From: Bacteroidales bacterium
GTDB taxonomy: Bacteria; Bacteroidota; Bacteroidia; Bacteroidales; Paludibacteraceae
DNA length: 64,000 nucleotides
Assembly: GCA_012837935.1 (NCBI GenBank)
Contig: DUQG01000080.1
Location: forward strand, 24,269-88,268
Direction of reading: 5' to 3'
Both the position numbers and the translations under genes were made by a program. The notes beneath the pieces are model-generated. The model saw nothing but the letters and a program-made list of their open reading frames with translations, ran no database searches and was not told where the DNA came from. Numbering within the stretch: position 1 is the stretch's first letter; each line of letters begins with the position of its first letter. Below, in pieces: positions 42,375 through 51,389 of the stretch.

Positions 42375-44285
42375 ATGGAATTTATAAAAAATATGTACAA
42401 GAAATTTTCTAACAACCGACAAATTTTACTAACAAACTTTAAATCTATTTTTTGGGCTTTTAAGGTATTTGTTGTTTTCTTATTGTCAATTTCCGCCACC
42501 TACGCACAACAACTTCCCAATGTTTCGCCCGAAAGCGTAGGTATGAGTTCTACGCATTTAAAATACACGGATGAATTTATAGAAAAAGCTATTTCGGACA
42601 AGGAAATTCCCGGTGCGGTGCTCGCTGTAGTAAAAGACGGAAAAATGGCTTATCTAAAAGCTTACGGCAATAAGGAAGTCTATCCGAACACGGTGAAAAT
42701 GGATGTAAATACCGTTTTTGACCTTGCATCGGTAACGAAATCAATAGCAACGGCAACTTCGGCAATGATACTGATTGAGCGGGGACAGTTGCGACTGCAG
42801 GATAAAGTCAGTCTGTTTATTCCGAATTTTCAGGGATGGAAAACCGCCGACGGCAAAACCATCGATATCCGTGTGGTGGACTTGCTTACACACACATCCG
42901 GACTTCCGGCTTATGCGTCGGTAGATATGCTCGAAAAGCAATTTGGTGCGCCCAACCCCGATGCATTAATCAACCACATTGCCACCTGCAAACGGGATTT
43001 CGAACCGCAGACCAATATGCAATACAGTTGCCTGAATTTCATCACATTGCAACGAATCATCGAAACTATTTCCAAACAAAGTTTACAGGAATTTGCCAAA
43101 AAGAATATTTTTGATGTGCTCGGAATGACACATACCGACTTTATGCCGAAAGGTGAAACTTTGGCGCGTGTAGCACCGACAGAACGACAAAAAGACGGTT
43201 CAGTCATTCGTGGTATCGTTCACGACCCGCTTGCTCGCGTGATGAACGGTGGAATTTCGGGAAATGCGGGACTTTTCTCGGATGCGAATGATTTGGCAGT
43301 TTTTGCGGCAGCACTTCAAAATGGCGGCGAATACAACGGAAAACGGATATTAAGTCCGCTTACCGTACAGACAATGCGCAGCGTTCCACGTCACGTAGCA
43401 CAGTTTGGTCGTACGCTCGGTTGGGATGTTTTTTCGCCTTACGCATCCAATTCCGGCGACCTTTTAAGTCCCAACACCTACGGACATACGGGCTACACGG
43501 GCACTTCGATAGTGATTGACCCGGATAATCAGTTGAGTATAATTTTACTTACAAACAGGGTGCATCCCGATGACCACGGAAGCGTGGTAAGATTGCGTTC
43601 GCTGGTGGCAAATGCTGTAGCAGGCGCTGTTTTTGTTACTGATAATCAACAATCAAGTAAGCAAGTTTCAGAAACACCCAAAAGGAAATATTCCGACCAC
43701 TACTACCGCCGCATGGAACTTTTTGCCAAAGAGACACACATCACACCCAACGACGTTGTGATGCTCGGCAACAGCATTACAGAGTGCGGAAATGATTGGA
43801 ATTTGCTTTTGGGAACGACAAACGTGCGAAATCGTGGTATCAGTGGCGATATTGCCGAAGGATTGGTGAGCAGAATGGGTTCGATCGTGAGCGGAAGACC
43901 GCAAAAACTGTTTATCCTTATCGGCATCAATGATATTTCGAAAGGAATTCCGAACGATACAATTGTGGAAAACATAGAGAAAATTGTCAAAGAGTTCAAA
44001 GAAAAATCGCCGAAAACGAAAATTTATTTGCAGAGCATTATGCCTTTTGACCAATCGAAACGCGGACAAAACAAACGTTTGGAAAATAAGACTCAGACCG
44101 TGATTGATGCAAATAAACTGATAAAAGAGCTGGCAAAAAAACATCACGTTACTTTTATCGACTTATATCCGCATTTGGTTGAGAAAAACACCAATGTACT
44201 CAAAGACAGTTACACCTACGACGGTCTGCACCTTAATGAAAGTGGCTACAAAGTTTGGGTAAAGATTTTGAAAAAATATTTGTAA
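42375..44285 (+). CDS. Beta-lactamase-fold serine hydrolase fused to an SGNH hydrolase
   Basis: The protein is about 636 residues if started at the ATG at 42375; the frame is open 10 codons further up. A signal peptide ends SISATYAQQ. The first domain (about 40-420) is a class C beta-lactamase/penicillin-binding fold: SVTK (Ser-xx-Lys, LASVTKSIAT), the YSCLN tyrosine motif, and GHTGYTG. A linker leads to an SGNH/GDSL domain (about 440-636): VMLGNSITECG, RGISGD, GINDIS and DGLHLNESGY. It probably removes acyl/peptide groups from envelope or muropeptide substrates in the periplasm. It lies directly after the amino-sugar kinase. Confidence 0.88.
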   Translation: MEFIKNMYKKFSNNRQILLTNFKSIFWAFKVFVVFLLSISATYAQQLPNVSPESVGMSSTHLKYTDEFIEKAISDKEIPGAVLAVVKDGKMAYLKAYGNKEVYPNTVKMDVNTVFDLASVTKSIATATSAMILIERGQLRLQDKVSLFIPNFQGWKTADGKTIDIRVVDLLTHTSGLPAYASVDMLEKQFGAPNPDALINHIATCKRDFEPQTNMQYSCLNFITLQRIIETISKQSLQEFAKKNIFDVLGMTHTDFMPKGETLARVAPTERQKDGSVIRGIVHDPLARVMNGGISGNAGLFSDANDLAVFAAALQNGGEYNGKRILSPLTVQTMRSVPRHVAQFGRTLGWDVFSPYASNSGDLLSPNTYGHTGYTGTSIVIDPDNQLSIILLTNRVHPDDHGSVVRLRSLVANAVAGAVFVTDNQQSSKQVSETPKRKYSDHYYRRMELFAKETHITPNDVVMLGNSITECGNDWNLLLGTTNVRNRGISGDIAEGLVSRMGSIVSGRPQKLFILIGINDISKGIPNDTIVENIEKIVKEFKEKSPKTKIYLQSIMPFDQSKRGQNKRLENKTQTVIDANKLIKELAKKHHVTFIDLYPHLVEKNTNVLKDSYTYDGLHLNESGYKVWVKILKKYL

Positions 44286-44286
44286 G

Positions 44287-44322
44287 CCTCTCCCTAAATC
44301 CCTCTCCTCAAGAGAGGGACTT
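44287..44322. repeat. C/G-run repeat after the serine hydrolase gene
   Basis: CCTCTCCCTAAATCCCTCTC is followed by CTCAAGAGAGGGACTT. It has pairing arms (CCTCTC and GAGAGG, CCCTCTC and GAGAGGG) and begins 2 nt after the stop codon. It resembles family A but with CTCT in place of C-runs. Confidence 0.55.
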
Positions 44323-44353
44323 ACAGAGAAAATTGAATTTCCAATAGTAAAAA

Positions 44354-45334
44354 ATGAAACATAAAATTTTAGCTGCGAAACAGATACAGCATAAAATGAA
44401 CAAATATGGCAAACTTCGCTTGCCATATTTGTTTGTTATAGACTATGAAGTTAAGCAGGGATTTTTTGTTGAAAATCCACTTGAACAGGATGAAATCCTT
44501 TTTCGCACACCACTCGGTTCCAATAAAAAAGCAAAAAACGTTTCCAATACAGATAAATCCATTGAAGCATTTCCCGCAGATTTTGAAGAGTATAAAGCAG
44601 GTTTTGACCTTGTGATGGAAGGATTTGAGCAAGGAAAAAGCAAACTCTTAAACTACACCGCTAAAACCCCGATTAAATGCAATTTAAGTTTAGAAGAAAT
44701 TTTCTGTCTTTCCGATTCGCTTTTTGAGTTGTATGTCCCGAATATGTTAGTCAGTTTTTCGCCCGAACGATTTGTGAAAATTGAGAATGCTATCATCGCC
44801 ACCTACCCGATGAAAGGAACCATCAGCACGGACATTCCCGATGCACGAGAGATTATTCTTAACGACAAAAAAGAAAGCAATGAACATCGTAGCGTAGTTG
44901 AATTGCTCTCTGATGATTTGCAAAAAGTAGCTGAAAACGTGCAGGTTAAAAGGTACCGCTACATAGATGAAATTGCCACCACCAAAGGAAATATCCTGCA
45001 AGTCAGTTCTGAAATTACGGGGAATTTGGCGAATGATTATTTGTCGAGATTAGGCGATATAATATTTTCCATGCTGCCTGCAGGGTCAATTGCCGGACAT
45101 CCCAAAGAAGCGAGTTTGGAACTAATTCGTCAAGCCGAAAAGGACAAAAGGGAATTTTATTCGGGTGTTTTCGGCTATTTTGACGGTGAAAATTTAGACA
45201 CAGGCGTTTTAATTCGTTTTATTACACAAGAAAACAAGCAATATTATTTCCACAGCGGTGGCGGAATTACTGCCTTGAGCCGTGCTGAAAAAGAATACGA
45301 AGAGTTGATACAAAAGATTTATTTGCCATCATGA
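44354..45334 (+). CDS. pabB: Aminodeoxychorismate synthase component I
   Basis: The 326-residue protein is the chorismate-binding domain only. Motifs: VSFSPERFVKIE, IATYPMKGTIS, the NEHRSVVELLSDDL block, VSSEITGNL, SMLPAGSIAGHPKEASLELI, FYSGVFGYFDG and FHSGGGITALS. It makes 4-amino-4-deoxychorismate for folate. The true start may be the later ATG at 44396 (MNKYGKLRLPYLF), which fits homologs better. It overlaps pabC by 4 nt (ATGA). Confidence 0.92.
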   Translation: MKHKILAAKQIQHKMNKYGKLRLPYLFVIDYEVKQGFFVENPLEQDEILFRTPLGSNKKAKNVSNTDKSIEAFPADFEEYKAGFDLVMEGFEQGKSKLLNYTAKTPIKCNLSLEEIFCLSDSLFELYVPNMLVSFSPERFVKIENAIIATYPMKGTISTDIPDAREIILNDKKESNEHRSVVELLSDDLQKVAENVQVKRYRYIDEIATTKGNILQVSSEITGNLANDYLSRLGDIIFSMLPAGSIAGHPKEASLELIRQAEKDKREFYSGVFGYFDGENLDTGVLIRFITQENKQYYFHSGGGITALSRAEKEYEELIQKIYLPS

Positions 45335-45921
45335 AATTTACGGAAGCCATCAAAATAAAAAACGGTAAAATCCACAACCTGCGCTACCACCAAAGTCGTG
45401 TTGATAGGACTGTTGATGCTTTTGGGTTGAAAAAAATTAATTTGTCGGAAGCACTTGCTGAAATTCCAAATGCAGCAAAAAAGGGATTGATTAAATGTCG
45501 GGTTTTATATGGTAAAAAGATTGAAAGCATTGAATTTACGCCTTACCAATTTCAACAAAGAAAAAGAGTGGCACTTGTCTCTGCCGGTGATTTGGACTAC
45601 CAATTTAAGTACGCTGACAGGGAAAACTTGAATGCTTTTCATCAAAAAGACAAGTTCGATGATATTATTTTTATCAAAAACGGATTTGTAACCGATTCGC
45701 TAAGTGCCAACTTGGTTTTTGAGAATGAAAATGGACTTTTCACACCCAAAACCTACCTGCTTGCAGGAACAAAAAGAGCATTACTGCTCGAAAAAGGGAT
45801 CATTCAAGAAGTAGATATTTCAAAAAATGACATCACTTTCTACCAAAAAATCAGATTTATCAATGCGATGATGGATTTGGAAGATGGTATTGCTATTGAT
45901 GTTTCGGAAGTAGTTCTGTAA
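45331..45921 (+). CDS. pabC: Aminotransferase class IV, probable aminodeoxychorismate lyase
   Basis: The 196-residue protein is short for the class IV family (usually about 270) but keeps its blocks: LRYHQSRVDRT near the start, IIFIKNGFVTDSLSANLVFEN (the PLP-anchoring context) and TYLLAGTKRALLLEKG. The Lys that would hold PLP would be expected around KCRVLYGKKI. Translational coupling to pabB makes aminodeoxychorismate lyase, releasing pyruvate and p-aminobenzoate, the likely role. Many Bacteroidota pabBC pairs have this small form. Confidence 0.88.
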   Translation: MKFTEAIKIKNGKIHNLRYHQSRVDRTVDAFGLKKINLSEALAEIPNAAKKGLIKCRVLYGKKIESIEFTPYQFQQRKRVALVSAGDLDYQFKYADRENLNAFHQKDKFDDIIFIKNGFVTDSLSANLVFENENGLFTPKTYLLAGTKRALLLEKGIIQEVDISKNDITFYQKIRFINAMMDLEDGIAIDVSEVVL

Positions 45922-46526
45922 CCAACCGCTTGACGCGGTTTGTTGCGTTGGAAACACGATACAAGCATTAACAGACTATAAATAAATAGCAACAGAATAA
46001 ATTTATTCGCGCAATTCGCGTTATTCGTAGTTAAAAAAAATTGGTTATCCGGATTAGTCCCTAATAGATAAATTTTGCAGATTTTAACAGGGATTAACCA
46101 CTTTAAGTCGGTTCATCCCGTTGTTCAATAAAGCAGAAACGCGACAAATGGACTTTAAGCCGTTGGTTGCTGTGCTAATAACGAAATTTTTCGTGTTCAG
46201 GAAGGCTTGCGGACAATTATTTAATATTATTCCGAATACTGTGGCTTTGGTAGCGAAATCATTTTCGTTACCAAATATTTAATTAAGGATTAACTTTCAC
46301 TTTATCAGGTTTTTATCGCCAAGAACCTCGTAGCTGTTTTGGCTGTTCTTTTTCGTTGTTTCAAGCCAAACCAAGAACTGGCTCTAAGCCAGCTCTTGGT
46401 TAAACTTTAGAGCTGGCTCTTAGATTGATGAAAAAATATGTATCAATAAATTTCATCCGCCAATCGAACTATTTACCTCTTTTTCTCGTTCATTATTGAA
46501 CAGACCAATAAGAAACAGGTTTTTAT
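45922..46526. other. Repeat-rich intergenic region before cydD
   Basis: About 600 bp with no gene. It holds several inverted units: AACCGCTTGACGCGGTTTG (45926-45944), GACTTTAAGCCGTTGG (46151-46166) and a CCAAGAACTGGCTC...CTAAGCCAGCTCTTGG palindrome (46370-46400). The phrase TTTGTTGCGTTG also occurs at 30349-30360. These appear to be degenerate copies of the same small repeats as at 29978-30587. Confidence 0.5.
46369..46401. repeat. Palindromic unit (family D)
   Basis: AACCAAGAACTGGCT pairs with AGCCAGCTCTTGGTT with two mismatches. The centre CTCTAAGCC resembles the 30005-30037 palindrome. Confidence 0.6.
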
Positions 46527-48179
46527 ATGTCGTCAAAATCACTAACTGCCACCGGATGGTTAAATAAAAAACTAAGCGAAGCAAAGAATTTTTACATTTT
46601 TGCCTCGCTTTTGAGCCTTGTGAGTGCGGCAAGTTTTATCGTGTTTTGTTGGTATTTGGCGCAGTTTTCGGCTACTTGGCTCACTTCGGCAATTGTCAAT
46701 CCCAATTATCTGTTGATTTCATTGGTGTTTTTGGTAAGCCGCTATGTATTTGCACATTACAGCTCAGTTCTTAATTATGATGCGGGCAGTCTAATTGTTT
46801 CCAAAATCAAAAAAGAGACCTACCCTTCCCTGCTCAATCACAACGAATTAGACAGTACCACAGCCACGCTTTACGTAACAAAAATCAGCGACGACCTGAA
46901 ACCCTACTACGCCTTTTTTATTCCTTACGCCATCGCATCCGTTTTGGTCGGGATTTTGATTTTAGTGGTGGCTTTTTTTGTGGAAAAATGGGTCAGCGTA
47001 ATCCTGTTTGTTGCACTTTTGGTTATTCCCATGCAGATGATTGTTATCGGCGTGGGTGCCGAATCGCTGCACAAAAAGCATATCAATCTTTTCCTGAAAT
47101 ACTCTGCCGTATTTTACAATCGCCTGCAGACCATTGCCGAAATTGTCAATCTTGATAACTTCAAACCGCAATATAAATTTCTGGAAACTAAGAGTAAAGC
47201 ACTAAATAAAGCCACTACAAACGTGATGAGCGTGGCAATTCTTTCATCAGCCATTCTCGAACTTTTTGTAACGTTGAGCATTGCCGCCATCGCTATTTAC
47301 TTCGGGATGAGCTTGCTTGGGATTATGCCCGGCGCAAGTTACAACGCAGGATACAACTTCCAAACGGCGCTTTTTCTGCTGACGCTTTCGCCTTACTTTT
47401 TCTTTTATTTGAGAAAATTTGTCAGTGCCTATCACGACAGAAATCGCGCTTTGGCGGCTGCAAAACTGCTTATTCCTATTTTGGAAACAGAAAAACCTAC
47501 AGAGCACAAAGGATTGGATGCTGACATGAAATCACTCTCTATCAAGGATTTAAGTTTTGCCTACCCCAATTCGCCTGTCAAAGTACTGCACGACATTTCG
47601 CTCGATTTTCCTCAAAAAGGCTTGGTTTTGGTAAAGGGAATTTCAGGCTCGGGAAAATCTACGCTGCTGAAAATCTGCTCGGGAAGTCTGTTTGGCTTTG
47701 AAGGGAATCTGACTGTAAACAATCAACCGAACGATTGGACTACGCAGTGGCTGAAAGAAAACAGCTCATATATGAATCAATTTCCATTTATTTTCGATGG
47801 CAGTATTCGCTACAATGTTTATTTGAATGAAAATTCATCTGAAACGAAAGATTATCCATCGTTTTTGGATAAAATTCTTGCCAAAAAAACGGAAAGCTGG
47901 GAAACAGAATTGAGCCACAACGGCAAGCAACTTTCCGGTGGCGAAAGGCAATTGATTACTTTGGCGCGTTTGGTGCTTTATCCCAAACCAATAGCGATTT
48001 TGGACGAACCGACAGCCAATTTGGACAGCGAAACTATCGACATCATTATACCGGAAATCATAAAACTTGCCGAAAAATCTTTGGTTATTTTAGCATCGCA
48101 CGAAAGTAAATTTGACGCTGTGGCTGATAAAATTATTGAACTTAATTGGGGCGAACAAATGCAGATTAGCAAACAATGA
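46527..48179 (+). CDS. cydD: CydD-like ABC exporter subunit
   Basis: The 550-residue permease-ATPase has six helices in the first 320 residues and a nucleotide-binding domain with VKGISGSGKSTLLK (Walker A), LSGGERQLITLARL (signature) and AILDEPTANLD (Walker B). The permease has the CydD-like stretch YYAFFIPYAIASVLVGILILVVAFF and VIPMQMIVIGVGAES. CydDC exports cysteine/glutathione to the periplasm, needed for cytochrome bd assembly. It overlaps the partner by 4 nt. Confidence 0.85.
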   Translation: MSSKSLTATGWLNKKLSEAKNFYIFASLLSLVSAASFIVFCWYLAQFSATWLTSAIVNPNYLLISLVFLVSRYVFAHYSSVLNYDAGSLIVSKIKKETYPSLLNHNELDSTTATLYVTKISDDLKPYYAFFIPYAIASVLVGILILVVAFFVEKWVSVILFVALLVIPMQMIVIGVGAESLHKKHINLFLKYSAVFYNRLQTIAEIVNLDNFKPQYKFLETKSKALNKATTNVMSVAILSSAILELFVTLSIAAIAIYFGMSLLGIMPGASYNAGYNFQTALFLLTLSPYFFFYLRKFVSAYHDRNRALAAAKLLIPILETEKPTEHKGLDADMKSLSIKDLSFAYPNSPVKVLHDISLDFPQKGLVLVKGISGSGKSTLLKICSGSLFGFEGNLTVNNQPNDWTTQWLKENSSYMNQFPFIFDGSIRYNVYLNENSSETKDYPSFLDKILAKKTESWETELSHNGKQLSGGERQLITLARLVLYPKPIAILDEPTANLDSETIDIIIPEIIKLAEKSLVILASHESKFDAVADKIIELNWGEQMQISKQ

Positions 48180-49777
48180 CACGACAATTTACATATAAAT
48201 ACCTGATTTCCCCGTTTAAGAAAAAATGGGGGAAAGGACTGTTTTTGTTGTTGCTTTGGACCGTGGCATTTATTGCGCTGCCTGCTGTTTCAGGCTGGTT
48301 TTTGGCGATGTGCAGCTTGGTTTTCGTTACGGCAAATCACGCCTTTTCCTATCTTATTCCGTCTGCCATTATCCGACTGACAGCTATTTTCCGAACAGTT
48401 ACCCGCTATTTTGAGCGACTGGAAAACCACAAAACCACGCTGGATGTGCAGCAGAGTTTGCAGTTGAAAATTTTCCGCTCGGTTGCCAAACTTCCCTATT
48501 TCAAAAAGCAAGGCAACAACAATTCGAAACTGCTGGATAACAGTACCCACGGCGTTGATGCGATACTCAATCATATTCTGCTTTGGTTGCTACCGCTTTC
48601 GTCGCTGATATTAGCCTTGGTAATTTACGCAGTTTTCGTGGCGTTTTTCTCGTCGGTTATTGCATTGGAATTTCTGATTTCGACAGCAGTTCTACTCTTT
48701 TTGGTTCCGCAGTTTTTCTTTCGGAAAAATTATATCCTATTCAACCAACTCAAATCGCAACGCGAAGAGAACAACCACGACTTAATCCAAAGTTTCAGGG
48801 GCAGAATTGAGATTTCAAAGTACAAACTGGAAGAAAAAGCCATTTTGCAGCACGAACACCGACTGACCGAAATTGACAAAACAGAAAAAAAACTGCAAAT
48901 CAATTCCTTCTATCTGCAAATGGCAGCCGGGCTTGGATTTAGCTTTTTAGCTACTTTTATTATCTGGCAATCAAGTCGTTTCGGCATCAATGCACAGACC
49001 GCCATCGGTATTTTCTTTGGAATAATGGCACAGGCAGAATTGGCAGAGATACTTTTTTCGGGAAAATCGGAACGCTCGGCAGTCCGGCAACATATGACCG
49101 ATATTCAAGAAGTTTTGGAACATAAGACAGAAACAGCCGACTTCCAAAAACCTGAAAGTTCGCTTAGCAGCCTTCAAATATCCAATTTAAGTGCAAAAAT
49201 CCCCGAAACCAACATAGAAACCACTGCCGTTAATTTAGATATTAAGCAAGGCGATTGGATTGCGCTTTATGGCGAAACAGGAAAGGGGAAAACTACTTTT
49301 TTGAATAGTCTTTTTTATCCCGAATACCGAAAAAGCGGCACAATTACCTGGAATAACGAAACCAAAATTCCGCATTTATCGGCACCTGAATGTATTTATG
49401 TAACGCAAAAAGCTTATTTGCTTACAGGGACACTTCGAGAAAATTTCCAATCTTACGATGATGCAGAAATCGAAGAAGTGCTTGCCGATGTGGATTTAAG
49501 CGATTGGCGACAAAACCTTCCTCAGGGTTTAAATACCTGGATTGGGGAAAACGGGGAAACTTTGAGTGGCGGACAGCGAAAAAAACTGCTGCTCGCTCAA
49601 GCTTTATTGAAAAAACCGCAACTGCTCGTGGTGGACGAACCCACAGCCGGCATCAGCACCGAAAATGCCATCGACATTTTCCAACATATCCGCCGTAAAT
49701 ACCCGAAAATGACCATCCTGATGGCTACACACCTGACCGACTTTGAAAAACACGTATCGGAAGTTATTCGTTTGTAA
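48176..49777 (+). CDS. cydC: CydC-like ABC exporter subunit
   Basis: The 533-residue partner of the preceding protein has CydC-type sequence in the permease: SGWFLAMCSLVFVTANHAFSYLIPSAIIRLTAIFRTVTRYFERLENH. The ATPase has YGETGKGKTTFLN, LSGGQRKKLLLAQALL and LLVVDEPTAG. It starts in the stop of cydD (ATGA), so the two are co-translated and probably form a heterodimer. cydAB is not in the window, so the link to cytochrome bd rests on homology. Confidence 0.85.
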   Translation: MTRQFTYKYLISPFKKKWGKGLFLLLLWTVAFIALPAVSGWFLAMCSLVFVTANHAFSYLIPSAIIRLTAIFRTVTRYFERLENHKTTLDVQQSLQLKIFRSVAKLPYFKKQGNNNSKLLDNSTHGVDAILNHILLWLLPLSSLILALVIYAVFVAFFSSVIALEFLISTAVLLFLVPQFFFRKNYILFNQLKSQREENNHDLIQSFRGRIEISKYKLEEKAILQHEHRLTEIDKTEKKLQINSFYLQMAAGLGFSFLATFIIWQSSRFGINAQTAIGIFFGIMAQAELAEILFSGKSERSAVRQHMTDIQEVLEHKTETADFQKPESSLSSLQISNLSAKIPETNIETTAVNLDIKQGDWIALYGETGKGKTTFLNSLFYPEYRKSGTITWNNETKIPHLSAPECIYVTQKAYLLTGTLRENFQSYDDAEIEEVLADVDLSDWRQNLPQGLNTWIGENGETLSGGQRKKLLLAQALLKKPQLLVVDEPTAGISTENAIDIFQHIRRKYPKMTILMATHLTDFEKHVSEVIRL

Positions 49778-49962
49778 CAGGGACAAGGGTTTTCCCAAAC
49801 CCTCGTAAAAACTGTCTGAACACAAATATTTCATTCGTACTGGGGTGCGTCGGCATCCTGCCGACGATTAGAAACCACAAAAAAATATGCAAAGCAGAAA
49901 TTCCACTTTGCACATTTATATTTTTTCTCCCCTCCCAAAAAGAAAAATGGGATAAGCTTTCT

Positions 49963-50847
49963 TTAGAAATAACTTACACTTTCCCCTTGAATAGAAGTCA
50001 GCAACTTATTCGCCAAACTACTTGTACCGATACGGAACAGAGTGTTATTCAACCATTCTTCGCCTAACACTTCTTTCACAATAGAATAATGTTTTACTGC
50101 ATCATCCGTACTTGAAATACCTCCGGCAGGTTTGTAGCCTACTTTTATTCCGGTTTTTTCGTGCCAATCTTTGATAGCGCTACACATAATATAGGTTGCT
50201 TCCGGTGTTGCAGCCGCAGGAATTTTTCCGGTAGAAGTTTTGATAAAATCAGCACCTGCCTGCATCGCAAGGAAAGATGCCTTACGTATGTTGGCTGCCG
50301 TTTTCAGTGCACCTGTTTCAAGAATTACTTTCAAATGTGCATCTTTACAAGCTGCCTTGATTTCGGTTAGTTCCTCGTAAACATCTTCCACTCTGCCTTC
50401 CAAAAACTTCCCAACAGAGATAACCACATCAATTTCAGTAGCACCATCCAACACGCACAAGCTTGTTTCAATCGTTTTTACTTCTAAGAAAGTTTGCGAT
50501 GCAGGAAATCCTGCTGCCACCGATGCAATGCCAATTGGCTCTGTCAAAGTGTCTTTTACCGTGCTTACCATAGAAGGAAACACACAAACAGCCGCCACAC
50601 TTGGCACTTCCGGAAAATGGTTATCAAAATCATTCACTTTTTCTACCATCGTTCGGATTTCTTCTTCAGTATCAGTCTCTTTTAGCGATGTTAAATCAAT
50701 AAAACTGAAACATTTTTTCCACACTTCGGGGGTGTTATTTTCTTCAAAATTCTCACTTACAATCTTCTCAACTGCCTTTTTCACTTGTTCGTCTGTTATG
50801 CCGTCGCAGTTGTATGTTTTGAATAAATCTTCAAATCTTGTTGCCAT
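49963..50847 (-). CDS. deoC: Deoxyribose-phosphate aldolase
   Basis: The 294-residue protein has the DeoC core: TEIDVVISVGKFLEG, KVILETGAL, GADFIKTSTGK with the Schiff-base Lys, and GYKPAGGISSTDDA. It splits deoxyribose 5-phosphate to glyceraldehyde 3-phosphate and acetaldehyde in nucleoside breakdown. The protein is longer than the 220-260 residues of the short form because of a longer N-terminus, as in the E. coli-like type. Confidence 0.95.
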   Translation of the reverse strand: MATRFEDLFKTYNCDGITDEQVKKAVEKIVSENFEENNTPEVWKKCFSFIDLTSLKETDTEEEIRTMVEKVNDFDNHFPEVPSVAAVCVFPSMVSTVKDTLTEPIGIASVAAGFPASQTFLEVKTIETSLCVLDGATEIDVVISVGKFLEGRVEDVYEELTEIKAACKDAHLKVILETGALKTAANIRKASFLAMQAGADFIKTSTGKIPAAATPEATYIMCSAIKDWHEKTGIKVGYKPAGGISSTDDAVKHYSIVKEVLGEEWLNNTLFRIGTSSLANKLLTSIQGESVSYF

Positions 50848-51038
50848 TTTATTTTAATTTTTTAGTAATTATTTTTCTCTTTAAAACATAGAAAACAATA
50901 GTTTAATTTTTACTCTATTTTTTCTTTTTTGTTAGATTTCGAGAACATAGTAAAAAAATATCTTCGATATTTTTCTCTATGTTTCCGAAAACGCGAGAAT
51001 AGGTACGAATAATCCTATGTTTACTACTGTTTTTAAAA

Positions 51039-51371
51039 TCAAAATTGTCTCAATTTCTCATTCTCCAAATGCCTCGTACTATCTCTTTCGGTCTTTTTTC
51101 GTAAATTTTCTTCCAATGCCTCAGTCAAATCAACGCCCGTTTGATTAGCCAAACAGAGCAACACCCAAAGCACATCAGCCATTTCATCAGCCAAATTGAC
51201 ATTTTCATCCGATTTTTTAAAAGATTGATCGCCGTACTTTCGCGCCATAATCCGCGCAAGTTCCCCAACTTCCTCGGTCAAAATCGCCATATTGGTCAAC
51301 TCACTAAAATAGCGGACACCATAAGTTTTAATCCACTCATCTACCAGTTTTTGCGCTTCACTTATTCTCAT
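51039..51371 (-). CDS. MazG-like nucleotide pyrophosphohydrolase
   Basis: The 110-residue all-alpha NTP pyrophosphatase has the metal-binding pattern E-x2-E (LTEEVGELARIMARKYG) and DEMADVLW (E-x3-D) near residues 66-72. It probably hydrolyses non-canonical nucleoside triphosphates. It is on the same strand as psd, 18 bp behind it. Confidence 0.88.
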   Translation of the reverse strand: MRISEAQKLVDEWIKTYGVRYFSELTNMAILTEEVGELARIMARKYGDQSFKKSDENVNLADEMADVLWVLLCLANQTGVDLTEALEENLRKKTERDSTRHLENEKLRQF

Positions 51372-51389
51372 TTCTCTTTTCTGAAAAAA

